Numbered from the stretch's first letter, positions 1 to 12,580 are shown. The stretch: DNA of 64,000 nt from Anagrus nilaparvatae (GCA_022575985.1 JAKSXM010000231.1:22668501-22732500), one strand, 5' to 3'. Program-made: numbers and translations. Notes: generated from the sequence alone by a model not told the origin.

Positions 1-1109
1 TAAAAAAAATTATATATACATATATAAACAATTACAAACAATCAAACAAAAGAGTAAAACTTGATCTTAATTTTTCTTAGTTTCTAAACAGTACAAAATA
101 GTAATAATAATGAATTACCCAAACTACTATGAAAAGTAGAAAAAATTCCTATAATTTCATATGTTAATATTAATCAGGAAATCAAAAAAAATAGTAATGA
201 AATATTGATAACTATAAGCTTTAATAATCATCTAATCACTGTAATTGTATCTTTCAGTGTAACACTTATAAAAAATGTATTTTCAATTCCTCTCATTTTT
301 CAAAACACGAAAAACTAACAAGAATCAAAAGATGTATAACGAAAAATAATAATAATAATTTTAGGATAATGATGTAATCACAAGTAACTTTAACTTCTAG
401 AATATATCTTACACTATCTTAATAATATTCTTTTCAAAATACAAAAATCAAAAAATGTGTAACAATAAAATAATAATAGCAATAATTTTATAATAAACGT
501 ATAATCACAAGTAATTTTAACTTTAGTGTAACACTTATAGACGCGTAGTTTATATTTCTTCATAAAAAAAAAAAACAAAATATAAAAAAATAATAAGTAT
601 ATTTGTCATTTAATAATAATAATTGTAAGAGTCTAGCATAGAATTTTATATACAAGTAGCTATATTCTTTAATTTTTTCTAAATGATAAAAGGAACTAAT
701 TCTCCAACAAAGATCAAACATAAACTAATATTTTTGTAAAAGATGTAAAAATAAGGAATTGAACTTAATAACTTTGTTTTTATGAAATATTGTAATCCAC
801 ATAAGTTTAATTATTCAAAACTTTATACAAATGTAAATTTAAGATTTTAATTTTTTTCTGTAAAAACAAATGTAAATTTAAAACGTAACTAGATCTCTTA
901 ATAGGTAGACATTTTAGAACTACTCCCTGTTTTTTTTTTGTTCTCACTGAAAACATGACAGTTTTGGATAGTAGCCATCCCAGGAGGGATGTATCCCAGA
1001 GGGGGAGGTGTACCGTTAGGTACAAATTGATTAAATATAAATACCAAGAATTACGTCTAGACAGATTTATTAGAATTAAAATAATATGATATTATAATTA
1101 AAAATGCTT
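1..1109. other. AT-rich DNA with an imperfect direct duplication
   Basis: No gene is visible. Segments near 301-395 and 435-525 resemble each other: both run from a CAAAA-A-C start through a TAATAATA patch to an AATCACAAGTAA-TTTAACTT end. They look like an old local duplication. Short open frames here have low-complexity composition and no recognisable motif. Confidence 0.5.
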
Positions 1110-1650
1110 CATCAGCACCATCATTCCGAGAAACCGCACGTGCAAGAAAGTGCATAATAAGACCTCACACGAAGTACTGAAGGTGGGAATAAAGCCACCC
1201 CCATCATGCGCTTTGACAGACTAATTACCAATGATTGGAGACACTGTTACTAAGGACACTAAATTTTCCGCGTTAAGCCAATTATTCGCATTGATCCCCT
1301 CCTCTATTCGCTCAAGCGTAAGCTTATAAAAGCTCTCGCACAAGCTCCTGACCGGCAGAGGGAGAGCAGAGAGAACTTGGGACCATGTAGTCCCTTAGAG
1401 AGAGCGAACTGAAATACAGAACTGACTGAACTAACTAACTTGTACTCAGGTTATCTCTCTACCGCTATTAAGAGATCTAAGCACGGCCAGCCATTTTATA
1501 AGTCAATAAATTAGCATTTTAATAACAAAAAGGACTTAGTTATTTGAATTCCTGTCACCAGTAAATGAGTTTAGCCAACAGGCTAAACCCGAATAAGAAC
1601 ATCCTCATTTATCTGTGTTTATTCACATCCAAACACAACAATATTCTCAA
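1110..1650 (+). mobile_element. possible solo LTR or promoter-like remnant
   Basis: This patch is more GC-rich and complex than the flanking DNA. On the plus strand it has a TATAAAAG box near 1327 and an AATAAA signal near 1506, followed by a T/G-containing tail, an arrangement typical of an LTR. No second copy, target duplication, primer site or coding region is visible, so LTR ends cannot be placed. A host promoter remnant or part of another repeat is also possible. Confidence 0.3.
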
Positions 1651-1734
1651 CTTGTTTGAGGAGAAGGGGGGCACTGGGTTGGTCTAAAGGACCAAGCATT
1701 GATTAAAAGCATTTTTTATATTCATAAAACGAAA

Positions 1735-2330
1735 TTTTTTTTTCTTTTTGGACGTAGTACCTAATTTATTTCCATGGAAGTACTTGTTTTAAGAACCTCG
1801 TTTACAGTAATTTTTTGGAAATGATACTGAATTTTTTCAAAATTTTTTTCTCAAAATTAAAAAAAAAGAAAAATAAAAAAAACTGCAATATTTTTTTTTT
1901 TTTTTTGGTGTAACACCTCATTTAATTCTATGAAAGTACTATTTTAAAATATTGTAACCAGTGATATTTCATAACAACTATCGAATGAATACCTAACTTT
2001 TTTTTCCAAAAAATTTGTTTATTAAAAAAATCTCAAAATACTTTTTTTTTTTTTTAATTTGGATGTAATACCTCATTCATTTCCATGAAATTACTTATAT
2101 TTGAAATTATGATTTTTAATCGATATCTTGAATCTGATAATTAATTTTTTGAAAATTTTTTTCTCCAAAATCTTCGTCACAAAAAAATACATAAAACACC
2201 AAATTTATTTTTCGTTTTGGGCACATCTAATTTATTTTAATGAGTGTACAAGTTTTAGAAATTTAGTTTATAGTAATTTTTTGTATCCGATCACAATTTT
2301 TTTTTTATTTTGATATAAATTATAACACAC
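1735..2330 (+). repeat. tandem repeat family TR-A, about 155-bp unit, four decayed units
   Basis: A motif of the form GGANGTA-NTACCTNATTTATTTCCATG followed by GTACT recurs near 1747, 1905, 2058 and 2215, spaced about 155 bp. Each unit also carries an A/T-rich AAAATTTTTTTC stretch. The same unit occurs at 22370-23190 in the same orientation and at 38235-38510 inverted, so it is a dispersed tandem family. No coding capacity. Confidence 0.7.
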
Positions 2331-2862
2331 AAGAAAGAATAATGGAAATCTTGCCTCTTTTTGACTTCCTCGGATTATTTTGTTCGTTGCTATGTGCATT
2401 TATGTATGCAGCTTAATGAAATTATAAACAATAATAAACAGCCTAAAAATATTATGGTTATGTTTGCATTTTAAAATTAAGATTTAAAAGTTATATTGGC
2501 ATTTATAAAGAGTCAAACAATTTATAGAATTAAATAATTTATTATTTTGTGATTAATAGAAATAATATAAATAATGTTAAAATCTTGAAATGCAAGAAGT
2601 ACACTGAGAAAATAAATTATAAGGAATTATTATGGTAAAAACTCCTATCTTTTTATAATAATTGAGCGAATATTTGTAATTTTAGCATCGTTACCAACCA
2701 TTTATTTGACAAAACAAAAAATTCATGTTACCCAATATTTTAATTATTAAGGGATAATTATATATTCTAATAAAATAAAATTTTATAAAAAAAAATAAAA
2801 GTAGCTTTTTTTACATTTGTTTCTTTTTAATTATGCAAAAATGATTTAAAATCCATTAACAC
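2331..2862. other. AT-rich DNA, nothing recognised
   Basis: Homopolymer-rich AT sequence without a plausible reading frame, splice-flanked exon or clear repeat structure. Confidence 0.5.
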
Positions 2863-3250
2863 CGCACAGTGTGCCGAATCAATCAAAAATCTACTGACTC
2901 CGTAAAATTTTATTGTTTCACCCATTTATTTTTCTAAATCCTTCGTATACTATCCTACTCTTATGAAAACCTACTACTTTTTCAAATTTTTATAATTTAA
3001 ATTCACCCCTTATACATTGGTGTATACGCAAAAATTGTATTCACAGGGTTACTAAGTTCATTTTCAATTAAAAAAACCTTGTTTATGGGCACTATTGCCT
3101 TTTTCCTAAGTCAAAGAGTAAGAATTTTTAAAAAGTAGCAGGTTTCCATAAAAGTAGGATAGTATACGAAGGATTTAAAAAAATAATTGGGTGAAAAAAT
3201 TAAATTCTAAGAAGTCAGCAGATTTTTGATTGAATCGGCACACTGTGCGC
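2863..3250. mobile_element. short inverted-repeat (MITE-like) element, about 390 bp
   Basis: The outer sequences mirror each other: CGCACAGTGTGCCGA near 2863 pairs with TCGGCACACTGTGCG ending near 3249. The pairing continues inwards for about 120 bp per arm (AAAAATCTGCTGACT, then a GGATAGTATACGAAGGAT block), with a loop near 2990-3125. No open frame and no certain target duplication. The CACAGTG terminus is compatible with a hAT-type MITE, but that is inference. Confidence 0.65.
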
Positions 3251-3394
3251 CGGCGCGACCAATCTATGGACGCTAGAATTTTCACTTTAATAACAAAATG
3301 ATCTTAATAATCTACTTTACCGGCTACTAAAAACGAAAAATGAATGTATAATTGCATGGTTGTAATCAATAATATTTGTTATAAATTAAGATTA

Positions 3395-3605
3395 CAGCCC
3401 ATTGTTTGAGGAACCTCAGTGCCAGCTAGTTGGCAGGGTATTTTACTTTTGGGGGGGGGGGCATATGGGGGCGCTGGGGGCAAATTGGCTAGTTTTTTTG
3501 CTTTTCTATGGCCATATTCGGTTTTAGTACCACCAAAAACCCTCATACCAGGGGCCTACCCTATGGTACATGACTTTTTTTTTTGTGTACCTGTGTTATC
3601 AAAAA
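3395..3605 (+). repeat. dispersed repeat with poly-G tract, copy 1
   Basis: A run of G is followed by GGGGGCGCTGGG, CAAATTGGCTA, GACCATATTCGG-like and GGTACATGA blocks, ending in a T-run and TGTGTACCTGTGT. The same order of blocks occurs at 10690-10865. An open frame spans it, but both copies evolve as non-coding repeats and the frame is not conserved. Confidence 0.7.
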
Positions 3606-4221
3606 ACGAGAAATAAAATTTTAAAATAAAATTAATGGAAATACGATGAATTCAAAAATGTTCAATGATAATCAGAATAGTATCAATAGAACTTGATTAT
3701 TTAAGAAGATAAACAGAATGTTAATATTAAGTGAAAAAAAATCTAGAAATAATAAATATTTGATAAATTAAAAAATATAAGATATTCAAAACAAAAATAA
3801 TTTACACATTTCATAATATTAAATAGATTAAAAGAAATTTGAAACATTCAAATATGTTGAAATAAGTTCAGAATAGATTAATATAGATTTACGTTATTGA
3901 AATAGAAAATAGTTATAAGAATTGAAGATAGCATTAATAAAAATACAAGCTATTATAAAAAATATAAAAACTGAAAAATAAATAATAGAAATTTTGTGAA
4001 GAAAATGTTAAACACTTTGTCATAAGACGAGAGAAATAAAATATATGGTCAAAAAAAAGAGAAATATATAAATAATTTGAAATAATTAAATAAATAGAAA
4101 AATATTACAAATTTAATAAAATTAAAAAGAAAAGAAAAAATTAAAATAATAATACTAATAAAAATTTCATCACAAAAAAATAAATAAATATGGTTTTTTA
4201 GGAAGTTAGAAAATTTTTATT
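3606..4221. other. AT-rich DNA, nothing recognised
   Basis: Purine/AT-rich simple sequence dominated by AAATAA-like words; no coding, RNA or repeat structure that I can support. Confidence 0.5.
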
Positions 4222-4460
4222 GCCTCTGAACTAATTTTAGTTAAGCCTCATTGATAATTGACCTCTGAACTCAGAACGAGTTAAATCAAATAATTTTTAT
4301 GGCATCTAAACTAACTTTAGTTAAGCCTTATTGAAAATTGACCTTTGAATTCAAAATGAGTCAAATCAAATAATTTTCCTGGCCTCTAAACTCATTGAGT
4401 TAAGCCTACTTTGAAATGACCGCTGAACTTTATAAGTTAAGTTATATATATTACAAAATT
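4222..4460 (+). repeat. 80-bp tandem repeat, about three units
   Basis: A block beginning GCNTCTNAACTNA with AGTTAAGCCT following recurs at 4222, 4302 and 4382, an exact 80-bp spacing with about 80 percent similarity. The third unit is truncated. Non-coding. Confidence 0.75.
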
Positions 4461-4718
4461 GTAGAAGATACGAACTACATACAGTATACAATTTCTTAAG
4501 AAATCAAAATAATTATAATTGTAGAAGATTTGCTACATGTAATACGATTTCTTAAGGAATCAAAAAAATCAAGAGTGCAGAAGATAAGATTTAAAAAATA
4601 GATAAAATTATAAAAATAAAATCAAAGTAATTAAAATGAAGAAAGTTGTTAAATATGTATGAATCAATATTTGCAAATAAGTATGATATAAACACTACTG
4701 TGTTTATATGATATTTTC

Positions 4719-4783
4719 ACTCTCAATCCCATTTTCATAATATTATATTACTATATAATATTATGAAAATGGGATTGAGAGTC
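4719..4783. repeat. short near-perfect palindrome
   Basis: ACTCTCAATCCCATTTTCAT followed by AATATTA is mirrored around a short TATTACTATA loop, giving arms of about 27 bp. It would form a stable hairpin. No flanking element is recognised; from here to 5389 only AT-rich DNA is seen. Confidence 0.7.
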
Positions 4784-5389
4784 AATCTATATAATATCAT
4801 AGAAATTGTGACCAATTGGGAAGACCAAGGAGGGAAGATGTAACGAGTCTATGTGTAATAGCCTCTTGAATTATTATTGCGAACTTCAGTTTAAAATAAT
4901 TCAGTAAGATTAGACACGTATTCTAAAGATAATGAAATAGATAGTCATAAGTTCCTAATGTATGATTTCTAAGGTATAATTTCTAAGGTATATTTTTCAG
5001 GTCTTTAGTAGTTTATTTGACATGTAGAGAAATAGACCTAATTCTCGTTTCTCTTATTTTAGGTAATGTATCATAATTGATTAATGTAAACTATATAATT
5101 AATTAATTGTTAAAAATAAAATAAAACTCTTATTTTAGAGCAACACAAAGGTCGTAATTATTTAAATATACTACTCAAAATATAGACGCATTATATACAA
5201 TTTTTCATAGAAATGAAAAACCTTCCGAGTTATAGCACGAGGAAAAGTGTGATTTTTGCCCAAAAAATTTAAAATTTTTAAAATTTTTTTAATTTTGCTT
5301 AAAAACTGGAAGTATTAAAATAAAAATTAAATATTAATAATAGGAAGTATTTTCGTTGACAAATAAACGATTTTTTTTTCGTACGATTA

Positions 5390-5945
5390 ATATTAAGGTA
5401 GCGGATCACATTGGATTTTTTTAAAACTCAAAATTTTAAAAAATTTTTTTTCTAACTCTTTGTACCATAAAAAATTCCCTCCTAAAATATTTAGGCAAAA
5501 TTCTGCTTTATAACGATGTTGCACGACTTTAAATGTTCGAAATACTTAAGAAATAATACAAAAAAAAAATTTCAAACGCGATTATCTCGAAACTACCTTT
5601 TTTCAATCTGCGGATAGTTAATCTCCGGATTGGCTGGGCCGAATTTCAAAAACTTAAGTGCGTTCTCTTTATTAAAGTATATTACAGGGCAATCTACTAT
5701 AAAATTATAAAAAAATTAATTTGAATATGTCTTTACCAAGCTTAACAGGGTAAAAAAAACGTCCATTTTTACAATTTTTTTTTCCGGCTTTACCATTTTT
5801 TTATTTTTTGGGTTTTTTTTCTATTTTAGGTGGATTGCCCTGTGAGACTCATCACTTATTAAGAATCTTTTTGATTTTTTTGTTTCGGACATGCCAATCC
5901 TGAGATTAACTATCCGCAATGGACCGAATGGGTTTTCAGCACCTG
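5390..5945. repeat. member of the TCTCGAAAC repeat family with a 310-bp inverted repeat
   Basis: It contains AATATTAAGGTAG near 5390 and AAACGCGATTATCTCGAAAC near 5573, also present in related form at 24133/24183 and 27190/27950. Downstream, GCGGATAGTTAATCTC near 5610 pairs with the mirror ending near 5918, with further pairing around GGATTGGC and GGGCAATC, giving an imperfect hairpin over 5609-5918. Probably a non-autonomous foldback or MITE. No open frame. Confidence 0.6.
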
Positions 5946-8296
5946 TACTTTGGCGCCCTCTATAAATATAACTAATTATAAAAATTAAAAAAAAATTTTT
6001 TTTTCATGTATATAAATACCTCATTAATGCATAAAAAAAATTTTAAACTTATAACTAATAAAGGGGCTGAGAAATTAAATAAATAAAAATGTCTTCAAAA
6101 ACGCCTTTCCAATGTGATCCGGTACCTTAAAGGAGACATGAACGAAAAATTAAGAAACCGGGTCGTTCTGGCGTAAATATCTGAAAAAATATTACTTTCA
6201 CAAAAAAAATTATGAATATCATTTTGCAAAAAGACAAAATTAAGAAAATTTTGAGACCAACCAGAACCGTTGAAAATAAGTAGAAAAAAAGTCATGGGGT
6301 GCTTGAAAAAAAAATCTTTTAATAAAAATTCAGAACACTTTTTCCTAAATATGTCCAGTCATTTTTAGCCATATCGAGTAATTATTGTTTATGTTTTGGA
6401 CTGAAGTTGGGTAAAATCTTATATTTTGTAAGGCATTTTCAGTTTTTGGCCAGCAGTGTGAACATTATTTATTTTAAAAAGCCAAATTTTTTATCATTTA
6501 TTCCAAGTTATTTGTATTTTAATTTTTTGGTTAAAATTATCATCTGTAAGAAGATTTAGCTGGTTAAAATTGCCTATTTTATGTTTATAACAGTTAATCC
6601 TCTTTTCTGTGAGGCGAAATTTAAAAAAATTGGTCGCTCCAATTAAAATTTTGCATATCACATGAAATTCTGGCATTAACCTTAGCTTTGAAATGGTTTA
6701 TTGTAAATCCTTCTTTTCAGCAATTTTATAATATTTTTATAGTTAATCCATTAGGTCCCTCTATATCTGAAAAAGTTTCATGAAAAATTTTCGTTATTTC
6801 CGTATGTTTAGATGATAATTCAATAAAATGCTGCTATCAAATTTCAAATTCCGGCTTTTTTCAGTTGTAAATTAGCCGTAAAACCTAAAGTTAGTAATAA
6901 AAAAGGCACAAAAAACAAAGATTTGTTTATTTTTGTGTAAATATTAAATTTTATTGAAAATTTTTACACGACAAATGCTTATAGGCAGGGGGTTTTCAAA
7001 AACATTATTGGAGGGGGGAAAATGAACTTAGAATTATTTCAATTTTAAGACTTAATAGTATAATTTGAGTTTAGATTTAGAACTGAAAATTGTTTTTATT
7101 TAGGGACTTAAAATAATTTTAATTCTAAACTTAGAATAATTTCGATAAAGGGGTAAAGAATAATAAGGATTTTAAGAGCATAAAATTATTTTTTTTTGGC
7201 TTAAGGAAATTTTCTCTGCTATGAGCGCTATTTTAAAGGATATTTTGAATTGGGCTTAAAAAAAACAACTTTGCATTTAATGGCGAATCTAGAAAATTTG
7301 GGGGGGGGGGGTCATTTGAATCGAATATCAAAAAATTTGCTTAAAAAGGACCTTAAAATTTTTTTGGGTGGTCAAACTGGTACTTCTCGTTAATTATGTA
7401 ACGTAAAATTAGCTAAAAAAAGGTGAAACTGACCGCTGAAGGTGAGGTATCTATAATTAATATATCAATGGTTTTTTCTTAGTATATCAACTGCTCCTAA
7501 GAGAATTTCACTATATTATTTTGCTAGAATAAAAAATCGCATTTTTTATGCTAACATTGAAAGATTTTAAAAACAAATTTGAATAACAATTATTTTAAAT
7601 TTTTTTACATTTTAGGGTAGTTTTCATACCCAGTGTTGCAAATATTTTTTCGGATGTTAAACGAAAAGGGTCAACAAAAAAATTTAATAACGTTTTTTAT
7701 TTTTAAAAAAAATTTAGGTTTGGGGAGGGGTTGAATTCATTTCATAATAGTAAATATACGATAAAATATTTGTCAAAAATTTATCCAAATACAAAAAAAA
7801 AAAATCTGAAGTCATGTTTTTTGTATTTTTTCTTATTCTGGGGGTAGTTTTAACCCCCCTATTTTATTGAATCTTCTACCTCAATTTCAGGGGCAAAATA
7901 AAAAAAAAATCTTCATTAATTTTTCTGAGAAAATGGCATTTATTTGATAATTTTAGCTTAAATTCTAAAATATTTTTAAAAAATCCCTAACTAAGGGTAG
8001 TTTTTCCTGTTTACAGGGTGTTCCTGAAATTTCTGACATTAAAAGCGTAATCAGTGACCTGAAAAACCTCCTGGTATTTCCGTATTTTACACAAAATTTT
8101 ATTAATAATTAAATATTTTAAAAGATAATAAAAATTAGAACTAATGAAATAAATAATGAAAAAATCAGCGTAACCAATCAAAAAATGAATAAATTAGACA
8201 AAAAATTATATCAATGTCACGTTTTTAGAGATAGAATTTACCTCAAGAAAAAAATATTTAATATCGCATCTAAATGCAAATACTGATTACTTTCTC
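5946..8296. other. intergenic or intronic AT-rich DNA with scattered G/C runs
   Basis: No gene seen. A ten-G run lies near 7302, and patches such as GGGGGTAGTTTTAACCCCCC near 7850 recall the repeat units at 37.2-37.7 and 46.3-47.4 kb, suggesting old decayed copies of that family. Open frames on the minus strand at 6.1-6.7 kb are low-complexity and unconvincing. Confidence 0.4.
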
Positions 8297-8520
8297 TCAA
8301 AATAAATTTTTTTTGTCCTGGACGGCGAAATTTCACAATTGGATGACGAAATACTCCAATGAGTTTTCATATATAATGATCAATAAAAACCAATATTATT
8401 TTTATTTTCAACAGATAAAATATTGCATTATTGTATAGAACCCTTTTCATCCCTCAAAATAAATTTTTCTTTTGTCCTGGACAGCAAAATTTAATAATAG
8501 GATGACAAAATACTAGATCA
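8297..8520 (+). repeat. 156-bp direct repeat, two partial units
   Basis: CTCAAAATAAATTTTT plus TTTGTCCTGGACNGC plus GGATGACNAAATACT appears at 8297 and again at 8453, spacing about 156 bp. From 8521 to 9289 nothing else was recognised. Confidence 0.65.
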
Positions 8521-9289
8521 GTTTTCTTATATTATATTATGTCGCACCTAAAGATGTAATGTTTTATTATAGTTTAAACATTTTTAATTAAAATTTATAA
8601 TTATTTTTACAGATAATTTAATAAATTAAAAAAATAATATTTAAAATTGTTTTACAAATTTTTGAACAGCGCGCGGCTGAGACTACAGAGCAAAAATGAA
8701 TAAGTTTAAAATCAGGTGGTAAAAGCGCATTTTATTCCTTCGCTAAAAACTGAATCATATGTGAAAGACCGAAGAAAATCATTTGATAGTTAATCAGACT
8801 TTTTATATCAATTATAGGTAAAAACAAGATTGTCATAATAATAAGAATGTCTAGAAAATGAATTAATATTCTTTTTTTTCCAAAACCTTTGATGGCATTT
8901 GAAAGAAATTAATGAACACCTGCTATGCTATAATTTTAAATGCTATAATTTTAATACTCCAAAAAGTTACTTTCATTAACAAATTTTTTTTTGTATAATG
9001 CATATATGTTATTTTATTTTTTTACTTTATTGTTTAATTATTTATTAAATCAAATTATTAGTTATGGTAAATAAATTATCACGAGTCACTTCTTTTTAAT
9101 TTTATATATAATGTAGCTATTATATAAATTTTCTTACATGCAAATGAAAATTTTTAGGTTAGTTATAATGAAAATATTTATTTTTTTGCTTATATTTGAA
9201 TATTAAATATATTAGATCTAGAATACAAATAGTTGATTACGTATTAAATAATTTTACAAATAACAGTTAAAATTAAAAAAAAATTAAAA

Positions 9290-10234
9290 TAAAATGACTA
9301 AAGGACGATTGGCAGTTCCGAAAACGGAGATTGTCATTCTGACCCGGAGAAGGGTTGATACCATATTCGGCGTCAGCTTTGATGACGGAGGTAATCCCCT
9401 TATGATCCAGACCAAACCATCTGTCAAATATTTGGGGGTCTTCTTGGATAACAAGTTGACTTACAATAGACAATTCCAGCAGGCCTGTGAAAAGGCTGGC
9501 CGGGTGACAAAGTCCCCCTCGTGGCTGATGACGAACATCGTTGGTCCCAGATCAGAGAAGAGGATACTCTGATACTGTCTTGCTCATACAAGACAGTATC
9601 AGAGCCAGTGATCCAGGTGGTGGCTCGGGTGATTCCCATCGATCTGCTTGCCTTGGAAAGGCAGGTGATCTATAACCGTGAGGAAGAAGAGCGCGACGTA
9701 GCTTCCGTTCGCGCTCGCTCCCACACAATGGAATGCTGGCAGTATAGGTGGAATGGTGACCCGAGGGGACATTGGACGCACCGCCTTATCATCGATTTGA
9801 AAAGCTGGATGAACCGTGATCATGGGTAGGTAGACTTCTACCTCACACAGTTCCTAACTGGTCACGCTTATTTCCGCGATATGCTTTTCAAGTGGCGCAA
9901 GGTGACATCTCCGGAATGCTTGCATTGCCCAAGCGAGCTGGATACCGCTGAGCACACCTTTTTTGGGTGTCCTCGCTTCGCTGAAGGGCGACCGCCCTTC
10001 GATGAATGGAGGCCGGAAGGAGACGTCCCGGAAATGCTGCGCAGTACCGCTAACTGGTACAGTGTGGCAGAGTACGTACGGGCGACACTGACTAAAAAAA
10101 AGGAGGAAGGTTTCCTCTCGTAGGAAAATCTCCTCCTTTATTGACAGGTTATGGCGAAGAAATGCCTTCGCTGCATTGTTTCTAGACCGAAGTAATACCT
10201 AAACAGGGAGTCCCAGTCCGGATTCTATGATATT
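9290..10234 (+). mobile_element. R1-clade non-LTR retrotransposon, 3' fragment (copy A1)
   Basis: Encodes the end of the reverse transcriptase and the C-terminal domain of an R1-type LINE. The frame opens in the LAVPKTEIVILTRRR and KYLGVFLDNKLTY segments (9300-9470). After an internal deletion with a 16-bp hairpin at 9567-9604 it continues in VVARVIPIDLLALERQ and FYLTQFLTGHAYF. It ends in a zinc knuckle, CLHC then H and C (CX2C-X8-H-X4-C), and a stop at 10121. One in-frame TAG (9827) replaces a Glu codon that is intact in the copy at 33655. Endonuclease and catalytic RT motifs are missing, so it is dead. The 3' UTR runs to 10234, where a second copy abuts tail to tail. Confidence 0.85.
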
Positions 10235-10594
10235 GTCATAAATGCAGGAGGGTGGGGAGTTTAGTGGGTATTGATAGTTAGATAATATCATAGAATCCGG
10301 ACCGGGACTCCCTGTTTAGGTATTACTTCGGTCCGGAAACAATGCAGTGAAGGCATTTCTTCGCCATACCCTGTCAATAAAGGAGGAGATTTTCCTACGA
10401 GAAGAAACTTTCCTCCTTTTTTTTAGTAAGTGTCGCCCGTACGTACTCTGCCACATTGTACCAGTTGCGGTACTGCGCAGCATTTCCGGGACGACTCCTT
10501 CCGGCCTCCATTCATCGAAGGGCGGTCGCCCTTCAGCGAAGCGAGGGCACCCAAAAAAGGTGTGCTCAGCGGTATCCAGCTCACTTGGGCAATG
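9923..10594. repeat. large inverted repeat formed by two LINE 3' ends
   Basis: Positions 9923-10234 and 10284-10594 are reverse complements with only scattered differences, around a 49-bp spacer. Each arm is the C-terminal coding end plus 3' UTR of the same R1-type LINE family. The structure would fold as a hairpin of about 310 bp. Confidence 0.9.
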
Positions 10595-10640
10595 TTGCCC
10601 TACAAGGCTAAACGTTGTTGAAAAACATTTTGTATACATT
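10284..10640 (-). mobile_element. R1-clade LINE 3' fragment, inverted copy (A2)
   Basis: The minus strand reads CPSELDTAEHTFFGCPRF, EWRPEGVVPEMLRS and the lysine-rich end, matching copy A1. It starts inside the zinc knuckle: the first cysteine pair is cut off where unrelated AT-rich DNA begins near 10600. A one-base change in the MLRSTA-region puts the last residues in another frame. Only the last hundred or so codons and 3' UTR remain. Confidence 0.85.
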
Positions 10641-10689
10641 TTTGGTATAAGTGTCCCAAAAAAAATGAGTACATAGTTAAATTTTCATT

Positions 10690-10865
10690 TTTCAAAAAAA
10701 AAATTTTTTTACTTCTTGGGTGGGGGGGGGCTTATGGGGGCGCTGGGAACAAATTGGCTAATTTTATTGCATTTCTATGACCATATTCGGCTTTAGCACC
10801 ATCAAAAACCGCCATACCAGGGGGTCTACCTTCTGGTACATGATTTTTTTTTTGTGCCTGTGTAA
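10690..10865 (+). repeat. dispersed repeat with poly-G tract, copy 2
   Basis: Same succession of blocks as at 3395-3605: G-run, GGGGGCGCTGGG, CAAATTGGCTAA, CCATATTCGG, GGTACATGA and a T-run. From 10866 to 11560 there is AT-rich DNA with a short GGAGCTTTCAAGCTCC palindrome near 10875 and no gene. Confidence 0.7.
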
Positions 10866-12245
10866 TAAAGGTATGGAGCTTTCAAGCTCCGTAGCATCCA
10901 AAGTTGAGACTTTGGAGCTTTGTGTCAATGGAGACTTTTTTTAAGGGTAATAATTTTATTACCTTTTAATTTTATTATTTTATTTTTTAGATTTCTAAAA
11001 CATACAAAAAATTCACCTAATTTGATCGGCCATTTCCTATTCATTTGTTCGGGGCTCTTTTTCGCAAAATTAAAAACAAAATTTATTTCAGTTTTTTAAG
11101 TATTTGACCATGTTGCCCCAAATATTTTTGAGCGCGGATGGTCGCAGATGAAAATTTGTTTTATTTTTCATTAGTTTAAAAAAAAAATAGAATGGGCATA
11201 TCTCTCATTTTTTTTTAAATCGCTGCCAAAGTTGAATTTTAAGAAGAAAAAAAATTTATTTTGGACAGTTTATGGTTTACCAATCAAAAGGATGCACTAA
11301 AATCATTTCCAAAAGTAATTTTACCTCAAAGTATATCGTCTAGCCTTTCGAATGATAAGTCGCAAGATCATTTTGACAGAATCGTTTTACCACGGGAGTA
11401 TCAGAAAGGCGACTAAAAAGTCGCTAAAAATTTACTTTTTTTTTGTCATTAATAGGCTGCCAATCAGAGCTGAAGGCATCTGGAGGTCTGAAAACTTCGA
11501 TATCCTATTTTTTTTAGGCGTACTTTGACCTAATACAATTAGTTTTTAAATATCTTTCGTGGGCCGATTCACTATATAGATCCGGGCATAGCCTTTAAAA
11601 ATAAAAGTATGTAAGCTACGTTTATTGAGGTCCTGACCCAAACAGCTAATACTTTTATCCAAAGTACTTTAAATTAAATAAAAGTACTTCAACTACGTTT
11701 TTTGTTGTTCTAAAAACGAGTCTGAAGTCAGAACTTACCTATCACCCTTAGTTTTTTCCCCAGCTACCCCAATCACCCTCAAAACTGCCCCAGAGGGTGA
11801 ATATTTATTTTTTACAAAAATTAAAAATAAAAGTACTTTAACTACGTTTTATCTTGTTCTAAAAACGAATTTGAAGTCAGAAATTACCCTATACTCTCAG
11901 ATTTTTTCCCAGCTACCCCAGACACCCTCTCAACTATCCGAAAGGGCTAATATTATACTTTGTTCAAAATTTATAAATAAAAGTATTTTAGTTACGTTTT
12001 TTGAGATTCTAAAAATGAATTTTAAGTCAGAATTTATCCATCATCCTTAGTTTGTCCCAGCTACCCCAGTTACCCTCTAAAATCCAGCAGAGGAAGGTTA
12101 ATTAATCGCTTTAAGATATTTCAGCGATATCAGGATGAGGCTAAGAAGTTTTGTTGGAAACAGTATGCACCTACGAGCCATAGAATTATAATATATAATT
12201 CTATGCTACGAGCATATTTGATTACATATGTTTTGTTTCTTGAAA

Positions 12246-12580
12246 TCAATGATGTTTTTTATAGTACCTAGAGTTCCCATCCTCAAAAGATCTTCTTTCA
12301 CGCTTTCTTTTATGGATATCGTCTGTCTCTCGATGCGAATCCAGAATATTTATTTTGAAACTCATGTTGCGGCCCAAAATTTTTAAATTTTTCACCAGAT
12401 TAGCAATTGCCTGTTTATAATTTTTATCTTTATTATTACCCAGAAACTTTTTTACTGCTTCCTTAAAACTTAACCGAGCGTTTATCTTATCTCTTTACTA
12501 TTCGTTTTGTCTTTCATCAGTTTTCTCATATCAGGGCTATTAAAAATTCCTTCCTTAATTTTAGTTTCTGAAATCTTGAT
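12246..12580 (-). pseudogene. decayed fragment of an uncharacterised arthropod protein family, in the foldback core
   Basis: The minus strand reads ISETKIKEGIFNSPDMRKLM, then after a one-base frameshift LSFKEAVKKFLGNNKDKNYK and, further on, LGRNMSFKINILDSH, ending at TGA (12246). From memory this matches a protein family common in insect, aphid and tick genomes, whose members carry FLGN..A.NY and LG.NMS.K.HFLHSHLDFFP motifs and a later GERFHQDI block. Its function is not known to me; it may itself derive from a transposon. Here the HFLHSHLD part is degraded and the rest absent. It lies inside the unique core of the foldback element, which suggests capture, or insertion of the element's arms around it. 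Confidence 0.6.

Noticed and set aside
1110..1650. Full LTR retrotransposon or host promoter
   Set aside because: Only a TATA box and poly-A signal are visible; without a second LTR, a target duplication or coding region it is kept only as a low-confidence remnant.
3419..3616. Glycine-rich open frame
   Set aside because: It is the translation of a poly-G dispersed repeat; the second copy at 10690 does not keep the frame.
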